From positions 1 to 57,491 of the forward strand of contig JACQBA010000004.1 of NCBI GenBank assembly GCA_016194745.1: a stretch of DNA of 57,491 nucleotides, read 5' to 3'. How positions within the stretch are numbered: position 1 is the stretch's first letter; each line of letters opens with the position of its first letter. This DNA comes from Elusimicrobiota bacterium (GTDB lineage Bacteria > Elusimicrobiota > Elusimicrobia > UBA1565 > JACRDR01). Positions 30,394 to 38,235 of this stretch are shown here, piece by piece. The notes below the pieces were generated by a model. That model saw only the letters and a list, made by a program, of their open reading frames with translations, did not search any database and had not been told where the DNA came from. The position numbers and the translations under genes were made by a program.

Positions 30394-31692
30394 ATGTCAG
30401 ACGATTCCTACGACGCGATAGTAGTCGGGGCCGGTCCGGCGGGCATCTCGGCCGCCATTACGATGGCCCGCGCGGGCCTGAAAGTCGTGGTCCTCGAGCG
30501 CGGCGAGTATCCCGGCGCCAAGAACGTGCAGGGCGCCGTCCTCTACTCCAAGATGCTGCACGAGATCGTCCCCGATTTTTGGAAAGACCCGGCCGCCGCC
30601 ATCGAGCGCCCCGTCGTCGAGCAGAAGACCTGCATCACGACCGAGGACTCGTGGGTGACGGTGGGATACAAGTCCCTAAAATTCTTGGAAGGCGTGCCGA
30701 ACTGCTACACCATCATCCGCGTCAAGTTCGACCAGTGGTACGCGTCGAAGGCGGAAGAGGCCGGCGCCGAGATCTTCGCGGGCGTGACGGTCCGCGACGT
30801 GGTGAAAGAGAACGGCAAGATCGTCGGAATCAAGACGGGCGAGGGGGACGAGCTGCGAGCCTCGGTCGTCATCGCCTGCGACGGCGTCAACTCGATGCTC
30901 GCGCAGAAGGCGGGCTTCATCGACGAGCTCAAACCCTCCGAAGTCGCGCTCGGGGCCAAGGAAGTGATCTCCTTGGACCCCAAGATCATCGAGGACCGCT
31001 TTCAGCTCAATCCGGGCGAGGGCGCGACGATGGAGATGTTCGGCTCGATCACCCTCGGGATGCTCGGCTACGCGTTCATCTACACGAACAAGGAGACCTT
31101 GTCCTTGGGCGTCGGCTGCAAGCTCTCGGACTACCAGAGGAAGGGCTTGCGTCCCTCGGACCACCTCGAGCAGATCAAGCAGCATCCCTACGTCAAGAAG
31201 CTCATCTCGGGCGGCAAGACGCTCGAGTACTCGTCTCACTTGATCCCGGAGGGGGGATACAAGTCGATGCCGCCGCTCGTCTCCGACGGCTTCCTCGTCG
31301 CGGGGGACGCCGCGCAGATGACGAACCCGGCCTATCGCGAGGGCTCGAACCTCGCCATGACGGCCGGCAAGCTCGCGGGCGAAGCCGTGATCGAGGCGAA
31401 GAAGAAAGGCGATTTCTCGAAGGCGGGGCTTGAGTCCTACGTGACCAAGCTCAAGTCCGGCTACGTCCTCTCGGACATGGAGGACATCAAGGATTTGGAA
31501 GAGCATGTCGAGCGGAGCGAGGGCTTTCTCGAGTTCTATCCGAAGCTCGCCTGCGAGCTCGCGCACCTGCGGTTTTCCGCCGACGGCGTGCCGAAGCGCG
31601 AGCATCTGAAGACGGCGCTCGGCATGGTCCGAAAGCGCGGGTTCCTCCGCGTCGCGCGCGATCTATTTCCGCTCAGGAAGGTGGCCATCTGA
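30394..31692 (+). CDS. fixC: FixC-like ETF:quinone oxidoreductase, FAD subunit
   Basis: 432 residues: a Rossmann FAD site (AIVVGAGPAGISAAITMARAG), the conserved VLERGEYPGAKNVQG segment and the C-terminal GDAAQMTNPAYREGSNLAM motif of the family. With FixX it passes electrons from an electron-transfer flavoprotein to quinone. The start ATG is at the promoter-proximal end of the pair, after a repeat-containing gap. FixAB (EtfAB) is not in the window, so the electron donor must be encoded elsewhere. Proximity to the bc-type operon suggests a shared quinone pool. Confidence 0.9.
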   Translation: MSDDSYDAIVVGAGPAGISAAITMARAGLKVVVLERGEYPGAKNVQGAVLYSKMLHEIVPDFWKDPAAAIERPVVEQKTCITTEDSWVTVGYKSLKFLEGVPNCYTIIRVKFDQWYASKAEEAGAEIFAGVTVRDVVKENGKIVGIKTGEGDELRASVVIACDGVNSMLAQKAGFIDELKPSEVALGAKEVISLDPKIIEDRFQLNPGEGATMEMFGSITLGMLGYAFIYTNKETLSLGVGCKLSDYQRKGLRPSDHLEQIKQHPYVKKLISGGKTLEYSSHLIPEGGYKSMPPLVSDGFLVAGDAAQMTNPAYREGSNLAMTAGKLAGEAVIEAKKKGDFSKAGLESYVTKLKSGYVLSDMEDIKDLEEHVERSEGFLEFYPKLACELAHLRFSADGVPKREHLKTALGMVRKRGFLRVARDLFPLRKVAI

Positions 31693-31985
31693 TGGAGACC
31701 GTAGAGAGCAAGCTCGGCACGCTCGAGTGGAAGAAGTCGCCCAACGCGCACATCACGCTGCGCGACGCCTCGGCCAACTCGCCGTGTGCCACGAAGTGCG
31801 ACTCCAAGCCCTGCACGACCGTCTGCCCCGCCAAGGTCTACGAGTGGGAAGCCGACCACAAGAAGATCGTGGTCAACTACGAGAACTGCATCGAGTGCGG
31901 CGCCTGCCGCATGCTCTGCCCCTTCGACAACATCGCCTGCGACTGGCCCGACGGCGGCATGGGCGTCAAATACAAGTACGGCTGA
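31692..31985 (+). CDS. fixX: FixX-like ferredoxin
   Basis: 97 residues with CIECGACRMLCP, a 4Fe-4S binding motif, and the family-typical N-terminal cysteine pair CDSKPCTTVCPAKVY. It relays electrons between the FAD of FixC and quinone. The start overlaps the FixC stop (TGATG), so stoichiometric production is expected. The end GMGVKYKYG is also typical of FixX. Confidence 0.9.
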   Translation: METVESKLGTLEWKKSPNAHITLRDASANSPCATKCDSKPCTTVCPAKVYEWEADHKKIVVNYENCIECGACRMLCPFDNIACDWPDGGMGVKYKYG

Positions 31986-32043
31986 TCGGCCCAGAAGGGT
32001 CTGCCGGATGGCGGCTCTGATACTGGAGCGCGGCCAACCGCGG

Positions 32044-32079
32044 CGAATAAATAGTGTGTCCGGACACACTATGTATTCG
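32044..32079. repeat. 36-bp palindrome, left flank of the HNH gene
   Basis: A palindrome with one mismatched pair, centred at tgtgtccggacaca, begins 15 bp beyond the stop of the HNH gene. Its core (atagtgtgtccggacacact) is the same as in the right-hand copy at 33118-33153. The two copies differ at two positions. Confidence 0.75.
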
Positions 32080-32094
32080 ATCGAGGACTGCGCC

Positions 32095-33126
32095 TTAGGG
32101 GCAGTGCCCGTTGGAGGGTCTCATCGGGCGAGGCCCGAAGCGTTTTCGGCCCAGTCTTTGGTTGTGCGCGCGGCATAACAAGCGAATATTCTCCGGTACG
32201 TCCGAGCGCCCGCCGTCGGCCCACGCGATGATATGGTCGTATTCCAACGCGTCGCGGCTCTCGCACCGTCGGTTGGCGGGCGCCACATAGGCGCAGCGGC
32301 CGCCGTCTCGCTCCCACACCAGCCGCTTGATGGCCTTCGGGACGGTTCGGCTCCCGTGCCGCTGGGACCTCGCGACGGTCCCGCTCTGGCGGCGGACGAC
32401 CGGGGGAGGGCGGCGCCCGATCGGGCGGCGATCGCGCTCGAGCTTCTCAAGCAGCGTGGCGGCCGCTTCCTTGAAGATGGCTTCCAGTCCTCCGCCGGGA
32501 TGCTTGTGGCGCAGGAGTCCGCGCAGCCGCTCCACCATGGACAGGAGATCGCCGTCCGCCGTGAAGTGGAATCGGTGCTTGAGCGGAGGCAGGAGGACCG
32601 TGTCCGCGCCCGGGGGCGGCAGGACGTACGCAGGCACGGATTCTATCGCGCCGGCATCCGTCGCGTCCGGCGGGGGGGAGGCCGGGACGCTGACGATGAC
32701 GTCACGTTCGGGCGCAGGCGCCGATTGAAGCGCCGCCACGAGCGCTACGACTTCCCGCTTCGAGGCGCCGTCAGCACGATTCAATAGCGATTGGCTGTTC
32801 TGTGCGGTCAGATGCGGGTAGAGCCTGGCCACCGCGTCGAGATGAAGGCGCCCCGAGCGCAGCCGCACCAATATCTCCGGAAACTCGGCGGCCGCCCTGG
32901 CCGTTCGGATCCTGAGAAACGCCGCCCCTTCGGAGTAGCCGAGCGTCTTGAGGCAATACTCGAACAGCGAGGAGTAGCCGCGATCGGGGGCGACCTCGCG
33001 GCGGTCGACCTCCATGAGGTGCTCGATGACGTCGACGAGGCTCTCGCGCTCTTGGCGCACGAGCGCCCGGAGCCTTGTGAGAAGAGCCTCGTCCGTCAGC
33101 GCCCGCAGCTCGGGAGGCGAATACAT
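32095..33126 (-). CDS. HNH endonuclease with N-terminal helical domain
   Basis: About 343 residues. A helical N-terminal domain (about 1-200) includes a TLGYSEGAAFLRIRTARA-type segment. The C-terminal HNH nuclease has CAYVAPANRRC, LEYDHIIAWADGG and ENIRLLCRAHN, matching the metal-binding HNH core. ATG 33126 lies in the right-hand palindrome; GTG 33141 would add five residues (VSGHT). A -10-like TATACA (33151-33146) is inside the same palindrome, so the palindrome could act as an autoregulatory operator. The gene looks like an inserted cassette between fixX and 33223. Confidence 0.85.
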   Translation of the reverse strand: MYSPPELRALTDEALLTRLRALVRQERESLVDVIEHLMEVDRREVAPDRGYSSLFEYCLKTLGYSEGAAFLRIRTARAAAEFPEILVRLRSGRLHLDAVARLYPHLTAQNSQSLLNRADGASKREVVALVAALQSAPAPERDVIVSVPASPPPDATDAGAIESVPAYVLPPPGADTVLLPPLKHRFHFTADGDLLSMVERLRGLLRHKHPGGGLEAIFKEAAATLLEKLERDRRPIGRRPPPVVRRQSGTVARSQRHGSRTVPKAIKRLVWERDGGRCAYVAPANRRCESRDALEYDHIIAWADGGRSDVPENIRLLCRAHNQRLGRKRFGPRPMRPSNGHCP

Positions 33127-33153
33127 AGTGTGTCCGGACACACTATGTATACG
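33118..33153. repeat. 36-bp palindrome, right flank of the HNH gene
   Basis: The central 30 bp (33121-33150) form a perfect palindrome around tgtgtccggacaca, with the flanks breaking symmetry at one pair. It contains the ATG and GTG candidates of the HNH gene and a TATACA box. Confidence 0.75.
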
Positions 33154-33183
33154 AGCGACCCCTCCATTTGGTTCCCTTGATTT

Positions 33184-33212
33184 TCGTCAGCCAAAGGCCA
33201 AAGCGGTATAAT
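33184..33212 (+). promoter_or_regulatory. Promoter of the ICMT-like gene
   Basis: TATAAT (33207-33212) with a weaker -35 TCGTCA (33184-33189, 17-nt spacer). The ATG at 33223 is 10 nt past the -10 box, so the leader is only a few bases. Confidence 0.5.
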
Positions 33213-33222
33213 ACGGTCAGCC

Positions 33223-33807
33223 ATGAGTTCCTGGTTCGGGAAGATCGCGGTCCTCGTCCACCTTCTCGGCTACGTATTCATCCGCTGGCCGCACGGAAAC
33301 CGGAGCGCGACCGTCAAAGTGGTCGAGAACCGGCGCGGGGGGCTCGAGACGGGGCTCCTCCTCGTCGCGATGCTGACGACGACGCTCCTGCCGGTCCTAT
33401 GGCTGACGACGCGGCTGCTCGCCTTCGCCGATTACCCGCTCCGTCCCGGCGTCTTCTGGCCCGGCGTCGCGCTCATGCTAGCGGGACTATACGTCTTCCA
33501 CCGCTCCCACGCGGACCTCGGCACGAACTGGTCCATCACGCTTCAGGTGCGGGAGAACCATAGCCTGGTCACCTCGGGCGTCTACTCGAAGGTCCGCCAT
33601 CCGATGTACTCGGCCATGATGCTGGGCGCGCTCGCGCAGATCCTCATCCTGCCCAACTGGGTCGCCGGGCCCGCCTACCTCGTCGGCTTCGGCCTCCTCT
33701 ATGTCCTGCGCGTGAGCGCCGAGGAGCGCATGATGCTCGACAAGTTCTGCGGGGAATACGAGGCGTACATGAAGAAGACGGCGCGACTCGTGCCGGGCCT
33801 CGGATGA
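33223..33807 (+). CDS. ICMT/PEMT-family membrane methyltransferase
   Basis: 194 residues with about five hydrophobic segments. The C-terminal half has the family signature SGVYSKVRHPMYSAMMLGAL followed by EERMMLDKFCGEYEAYMKKT, the SAM-binding pattern shared by isoprenylcysteine and phospholipid methyltransferases. The bacterial substrate is unknown; lipid methylation is one option. Its stop overlaps the next start by 4 nt. Confidence 0.82.
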   Translation: MSSWFGKIAVLVHLLGYVFIRWPHGNRSATVKVVENRRGGLETGLLLVAMLTTTLLPVLWLTTRLLAFADYPLRPGVFWPGVALMLAGLYVFHRSHADLGTNWSITLQVRENHSLVTSGVYSKVRHPMYSAMMLGALAQILILPNWVAGPAYLVGFGLLYVLRVSAEERMMLDKFCGEYEAYMKKTARLVPGLG

Positions 33808-34184
33808 AGGCCAAGGGCTCGCCCAAGGCTCTCAAGATCCTCGCCAAACTCCGGAAGACCTGTCTCTCTTTCCCCGACGCGACCGAGAAGCTCGCCTGGA
33901 GCGCCCCGACGTGGCGCGTCCACGACCGCATGTTCGCCATGTTCGACGACCATCACCATGACGACGGGCGGATCGCGGTCTGGTGCAACGGCCCTCTGGA
34001 CGCCCAGCGCGACGCCGTGAAGGGCGATCCCGACAATTTCTTCGTTCCACCCTACGTAGGCCCCAAGGGCTGGCTCGGGATGCGGCTCGACCTGGGTCTC
34101 AGCTGGACAGTCGTCGAGTCCGTCCTACGGCGGGCGTACCTCGGCACCGCCAAGACTCCCGCGCGCGGGCGCCGACGCGTCTAG
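33804..34184 (+). CDS. MmcQ/YjbR-family protein
   Basis: 126 residues. LRKTCLSFPDATEKLAWSAPTWRV, MFAMFDDHHHDDGRIAVWCN and GPKGWLGMRLD are typical of the MmcQ/YjbR family (cyaY-like fold, function poorly known). It is translationally coupled to the methyltransferase. Its stop overlaps by 4 nt the stop of the convergent exported-protein gene. Confidence 0.82.
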   Translation: MKAKGSPKALKILAKLRKTCLSFPDATEKLAWSAPTWRVHDRMFAMFDDHHHDDGRIAVWCNGPLDAQRDAVKGDPDNFFVPPYVGPKGWLGMRLDLGLSWTVVESVLRRAYLGTAKTPARGRRRV

Positions 34185-34861
34185 GGCGCCGTCACCCTGC
34201 GGTCGAGATCGACGTACCGCAGTACCCTTCCCGTGGGCCAGCTCTCGATCCGGAGCACGAGATGGTCCTTGCTCTTGCGCAGTTTGTAGTAGACCATGCC
34301 GTCGCTCTCGGTCCTCGCCTCGAACCAGACTTCCTTCCCTTCGAATCTCGGCTCGCCGAACATGACAGGGACGCTGGAGCCGGTGCGGCCGAACAGGTAG
34401 TTCAATGCGCGGTCGACGAACTCCGGCGTCGAGAGCTTGGCGAGCGCGGCGTCTCCCACTTCCAATCCGACGATGCGCAGCGTCGTGTCCGTCTTGATCG
34501 TCCGGCCCCGAGCCACCGTCAGGACGATCTTCCCGGTGATCAGGAGGAAGTTGAAGTCGTGGGCGTCGCCGAAGATCGCGGCACGCCCTTTCCCGGTGAA
34601 CCAGGACCCGATGAAGTCGGCTTCCGTGAGGGGATCGTCCGCGTTCCGGAACAACTCCTGGAGCGCGGCGAAGGAAGGCGCCGAACGAGGGGACGCGTCG
34701 GCGGCGGGCGACTGGACCGGCGTGAGCGAGGCCGCGTCGGGGGCGAGGTGCAGCAACTGCTCAAGCGGGGCGGCGGGTTCGGCGGCGAGGACTTGCGTCG
34801 CGGCCCAGAGGGCCAGCAGGGCTAGGAGCGTCGGAGCGGCGGACAACGTTGGCATTCTCAT
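34181..34861 (-). CDS. Exported protein of unknown function
   Basis: 226 residues with a signal peptide (TLLALLALWAATQVLAAEP, about 9-27). The rest is a soluble, predicted periplasmic domain with no cysteines and a beta-rich C-terminal half (WFEARTESDGMVYYKLRKSK). No family recognised. The ATG follows GGAGG (in gcctcctgccctccgg on the opposite strand). Confidence 0.72.
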   Translation of the reverse strand: MRMPTLSAAPTLLALLALWAATQVLAAEPAAPLEQLLHLAPDAASLTPVQSPAADASPRSAPSFAALQELFRNADDPLTEADFIGSWFTGKGRAAIFGDAHDFNFLLITGKIVLTVARGRTIKTDTTLRIVGLEVGDAALAKLSTPEFVDRALNYLFGRTGSSVPVMFGEPRFEGKEVWFEARTESDGMVYYKLRKSKDHLVLRIESWPTGRVLRYVDLDRRVTAP

Positions 34862-34899
34862 GAATGCCTCCTGCCCTCCGGAATTTCAGTCAGGATAGC

Positions 34900-35184
34900 A
34901 TGGCACTCCACTTGGAGTGCAGGGCCTCTTGTCCCCATGACCGCGGGACATTGGACCTAGGGGACGGCCTTGCAACAACGCCAGGTCCCAAGTATCAAGG
35001 AGCCGCGCTGCCCGTCGGCTAAGGAGCTTTCTATTACGGCGCCGCTGGAATCCACCACGAGACCAAGCGCAGCGTCTCGGTCCACTGCAGCGGCACCGAC
35101 GCCACGCGAGAGAGCCTGTGGTCGGTCGAGGCGTGTCCGAAAGGGAGACGGAAAAGTAAGGCTGCCGTCAAAAGGAGTAGTTGA
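34900..35184 (+). pseudogene. Possible small gene interrupted by an in-frame TAA
   Basis: A frame from ATG 34900 reaches TAA at 35020, and the same frame then continues 54 codons as GAFYYGAAGIHHETKRSVS followed by VHCSGTDATRESLWSVEACP, to a TGA at 35182. The downstream part has the look of real protein but no start of its own. This could be a recently inactivated exported-protein gene or chance. The last bases overlap the end of the outer-membrane protein gene. Confidence 0.3.
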
Positions 35185-36523
35185 TGTCCATGAAGACCGC
35201 GAGGCCTTCCTGGCCGACGCCGAAATCGATCGAGCCGACGACCTGCGGCTTGGCGACGGCGCGCGCCGCGACGCCGTAGACGGGGCGCATGTACTTGCGC
35301 TGGAGCGAGCCCGGCGTGTCGTAGACCGTGCCGATCCCCGTGAACGGCGCAGCCTCGAACTCGGTCGTGACACCGCCCATTTTCACCTTGTACACGGTGA
35401 AGCGCTCCTCGAGCTGCGCGGTCATCATGCCTTGGTCGATGAAGCGTCCGGCGCCGTAGGCGCGCAGGGAGTACTTGCCGCCGAGTGAGGGGAGCAGCCA
35501 AAACGGCGCGCGCCCGACGAGCTGTTCCGCCTTCAGCTGCACGGCGGTCGTGTGCCGCGAGTTCGGGTCCGGATGATGGAAGTAGCGCAGGTCCGTCCCG
35601 TAGCGGTTGAAGGTGTACTCGCTGCCGAGGTTGTGCTGGGCCGTCTCCGCGTAGAACTCGGCGAGGGCCCCTCGCGAGGTCGTGATCGGATGGTCCCGGC
35701 TTTCGAAGCGCGCCGTCAGGCGGAACTCGCAGTCCTGGTGGCGGTGGCCCGTCTCGGTGCCGGGATAGACTTTGCCGATGTCGGGCAAGGCGTCGATCGG
35801 CCCGTTGTAGACGCGCTCGCCGGCCAGGTGGTTCGTCGCGAGGAGGTTCCAATTGATCGTGCGCGGGATCGGCGCGCCGATCGTCGCGGTGTAGCCGAAG
35901 GTGTCGCGGTAGAAGTTCGACTCGCCGCTCGACTGCGTCGCGGGGCCGATGCCGAAGAAGCGGTTGGAGCCGTCCAGGTTGTAATGGATCCGGGCCGCGC
36001 CGGTGACGCCGCGCTGGAACAGGTCGAAGTTCTCGTACTGCGCGAGCGCCTCGTGCTCGAACTTGGCGATCGAGCCCCGCGTCTCGAAGCTCGAGTCGCG
36101 CGTCGGGTAGCGGTAGTAGCGGTAGGTCGGCGTCCACTTGAAGATCTGGTTGCGGGTGATGGAGGGCGCGTGGATCTCGCTGATGCGGTCCGAGCCCTTC
36201 TCCTTGAGGACCCAGATCGGCATGAAGCCGACGGTGACGCCGCGGTTGGGGTCGGTGTCGACCACCGGCAGGCGCAGGAACATCCCGCGGTCGATCGGCT
36301 TGACGATGGCGCGCACGAACCAGGGCTGCTCCTCGGGCGGCTCCTTGAGCTCGGGCGGGATGGGCGGCTGGGGCATGCTCTCGGGCACTTGGTTCTCGGC
36401 GGGGAGGACGGGCTTTTTGACCGCCGGCGGGCGCGGGATCTTGGGCTTGGTCTTCGCTTGGGCGAAGGCCGGCGCGGCCGATCCGAGGGCGAGGGCCGCG
36501 AGGAGGACAGCGCGCGCGCTCAT
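35168..36523 (-). CDS. Outer-membrane beta-barrel protein (Omp85/surface-antigen-like)
   Basis: About 451 residues: a signal peptide (MSARAVLLAALALGSAAPAFAQ), a proline-rich linker (about 25-70) and a C-terminal half with alternating hydrophobic/polar strands and aromatic ends (FRLTARFES, YTFNRYGTDLRYFHH, YSLRAYGAGRFIDQG). It ends VFMDINYSF with terminal Phe, the outer-membrane insertion signal. No POTRA repeats are evident. It resembles the bacterial surface antigen (D15) barrel. The ATG overlaps the queG stop (ATGA); a longer frame is spurious. Confidence 0.78.
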   Translation of the reverse strand: MSARAVLLAALALGSAAPAFAQAKTKPKIPRPPAVKKPVLPAENQVPESMPQPPIPPELKEPPEEQPWFVRAIVKPIDRGMFLRLPVVDTDPNRGVTVGFMPIWVLKEKGSDRISEIHAPSITRNQIFKWTPTYRYYRYPTRDSSFETRGSIAKFEHEALAQYENFDLFQRGVTGAARIHYNLDGSNRFFGIGPATQSSGESNFYRDTFGYTATIGAPIPRTINWNLLATNHLAGERVYNGPIDALPDIGKVYPGTETGHRHQDCEFRLTARFESRDHPITTSRGALAEFYAETAQHNLGSEYTFNRYGTDLRYFHHPDPNSRHTTAVQLKAEQLVGRAPFWLLPSLGGKYSLRAYGAGRFIDQGMMTAQLEERFTVYKVKMGGVTTEFEAAPFTGIGTVYDTPGSLQRKYMRPVYGVAARAVAKPQVVGSIDFGVGQEGLAVFMDINYSF

Positions 36524-37551
36524 GCCGTCTCTCCGATCCGGCCCAGGCTCCAGCGCGCCTGTTCGGCGACCGTCGGGTCCGGGTCGAGCGCGGCGGCCTC
36601 GAGAGCGCCCTTCCAGCGCGCCTCGCCGCTGTTGCCCATCGCGAGCAGCGCGTTGCGGCGCAGGCCTTGGAGCCCCGTCCGCTCGATCGGCGTCGTCTCG
36701 AAGCTCGCGTCGAACTCGGCCTCGCTCATGGAGGCGAGGCGTTCGAGCGGCACGCGCGCGCCGATCTTCGGGGGGAACATCGAAGTCCGCACGCTGAAGC
36801 GGTTCCACGGGCACACGTCCTGGCACACGTCGCAGCCGAAGGCCCAGTCGCCGACGCCGGGACGCAGGGCTTTCGGGACGGGCCCGCGGTGCTCGATCGT
36901 CAGATAGGCGATGCAGCGCGAGGCGTCCAGCACGCGGGGCGCGGGGAAGGCGTCGGTGGGGCAGGCGTCCAGGCAGCGCGTGCAGGTGCCGCAATGGTCC
37001 GGCAGCGGCTCGTCGTAGGGGAGCTCCTTGTCGATCGCGAGGCCGGCCAGGAAGAAGTACGAGCCGATCCGGTTGGAGAGCAGCATCGTGTTCTTGCCGA
37101 TCCAACCCAGGCCCGCGTAGCGCCCGTAGAGGCGCTCGAGGACCGCGCTCGTGTCCACGAAAGCCTTGCCTTGGACGTCCGGCGCGGCGGCGCGGATCGC
37201 CGCGAGCAGCGCGTCGAGGCGCGAGCGCAGGACCTCGTGGTAGTCGTCCGAGCGGGCGTAGCGGGAAATCCGGCCTCCGTCGGACGCCCCGTCCGGCCCG
37301 GGATCGTAGGAGAAGGCCAAGACGACAACCGACTTGGCGGGGGGAAACCAGCTCGCCGCGCCGTCGCGGCGCTCCGGGCGGCGCGCCATATATCCCATCG
37401 TGGCGTGCATGCCGGCCGCGACCCAGTCGCGGTACGCCGCGGCGCCGCCCGGCTCGCCTTCGGGAAGCGCGGCGGGGGCGATGCCGACGGCGTCCGCGCC
37501 CAAGGACCGTGCCTGCGCGCGAATTAGGTCTGCGAGGGCTTGGGCGTCTAT
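36520..37551 (-). CDS. queG: Epoxyqueuosine reductase
   Basis: About 330-345 residues. After LGADAVGIAPA come the QueG-type AAMHATMGYMARRPERR-like segment (WVAAGMHATMGYM) and two 4Fe-4S motifs (CGTCTRCLDACP and CDVCQDVCPWN), then a HEAT-like C-terminus. It makes queuosine in the anticodon of several tRNAs using cobalamin. No ATG, GTG or TTG lies upstream of TTG 37503 in frame; an ATA (37551) overlaps the greA stop and ATT (37524) is also possible. The start is unsettled. Confidence 0.88.
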   Translation of the reverse strand: MDAQALADLIRAQARSLGADAVGIAPAALPEGEPGGAAAYRDWVAAGMHATMGYMARRPERRDGAASWFPPAKSVVVLAFSYDPGPDGASDGGRISRYARSDDYHEVLRSRLDALLAAIRAAAPDVQGKAFVDTSAVLERLYGRYAGLGWIGKNTMLLSNRIGSYFFLAGLAIDKELPYDEPLPDHCGTCTRCLDACPTDAFPAPRVLDASRCIAYLTIEHRGPVPKALRPGVGDWAFGCDVCQDVCPWNRFSVRTSMFPPKIGARVPLERLASMSEAEFDASFETTPIERTGLQGLRRNALLAMGNSGEARWKGALEAAALDPDPTVAEQARWSLGRIGETA

Positions 37552-38021
37552 AGGGCGGGCTGGGTCTTGACGATCTTGAACTTGGCCGGACCGGACGGCA
37601 GCGTCACGGTCACGGTGTCGCCGACCTTCTTGCCCAGGATGCCCTGGGCCAGGGGGGAGTAGACCGAGATCATCCCCTTGGCCGGGTCGGATTCGTCCTG
37701 GCCTACGAGCGTCCATTCGTATTCGTCCTTGGCGTCGAGATCGAGGAGGGTCACCTTGACGCCGATGGAAACCTCGCCGTCTTTGATCTTCAGGTCGTCG
37801 GTGAGCTGCGCCTTGCGGAGCTTGTCGTCCATCTCGTGGATGCGGCGCGTGAGCTCGGCCTGTTTTTCCTTGGCCGCATGGTACTCGCCGTTTTCCTTGA
37901 GATCGCCCTTGAGGCGGGCCTCTTCCAATTCGATAGCGTTCTCGCTGCGTCGCTTCTTCAAGGCCTCGAGCTCCTTCACCATCTTCTCGTAGCCCGCACG
38001 GCTCAAATAGGTTCCGGTCAT
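37548..38021 (-). CDS. greA: Transcription elongation factor GreA
   Basis: 157 residues. The N-terminal coiled coil (LSRAGYEKMVKELEALKKRR, DLKENGEYHAAKEKQ with the acidic tip) and the C-terminal FKBP-like domain (SPLAQGILGKKVGDTVTVTLP) match GreA. It rescues backtracked RNA polymerase by stimulating transcript cleavage. ATG 38021 lies 10 nt past a TATAAT box; TTG 38027 would lie upstream of the predicted transcript start. It is followed by queG. Confidence 0.95.
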   Translation of the reverse strand: MTGTYLSRAGYEKMVKELEALKKRRSENAIELEEARLKGDLKENGEYHAAKEKQAELTRRIHEMDDKLRKAQLTDDLKIKDGEVSIGVKVTLLDLDAKDEYEWTLVGQDESDPAKGMISVYSPLAQGILGKKVGDTVTVTLPSGPAKFKIVKTQPAL

Positions 38022-38031
38022 GATCAACGCG

Positions 38032-38037
38032 ATTATA
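38032..38037 (-). promoter_or_regulatory. -10 box of greA
   Basis: TATAAT on the minus strand, ending 10 nt before ATG 38021. No good -35 box is visible at 17 nt (TCGGTC). The mRNA leader would be only a few bases. Confidence 0.45.
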
Positions 38038-38107
38038 CCAAAATGGCCGGGCGAGACCGACGAGGAATAAGGATCAAAGTATGACGGAAATCAGACAAGA
38101 GGGTACG

Positions 38108-38215
38108 GATAGGTCCTGAAAGGTACGGATTGGTCCGGATGGTAAATGCGGAACGGCCGCGGAATCTTTATCAGAATTCCGCGGCCGTTCCTATCCGTAC
38201 CTTTCAGTGCCTATC
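38108..38215. repeat. Nested inverted-repeat structure between greA and the nuclease gene
   Basis: An outer inverted repeat of 23 nt (38108-38130 with 38193-38215, two mismatches; core tgaaaggtacggat) encloses a perfect 16-bp hairpin (38150-38165 with 38176-38191, ggaacggccgcggaat). The tccgtacc core recurs in a short palindrome at 47062-47078. No T-run follows. It may be a MITE-like or protein-binding element. Confidence 0.6.
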
Positions 38216-38235
38216 TTACCCCTTCCGTACCAGAC

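Noticed and set aside
34902..34921. Hairpin gcactcc/ggagtgc as an intrinsic terminator
   Set aside because: No T-run on either strand, and no transcript end is implied.
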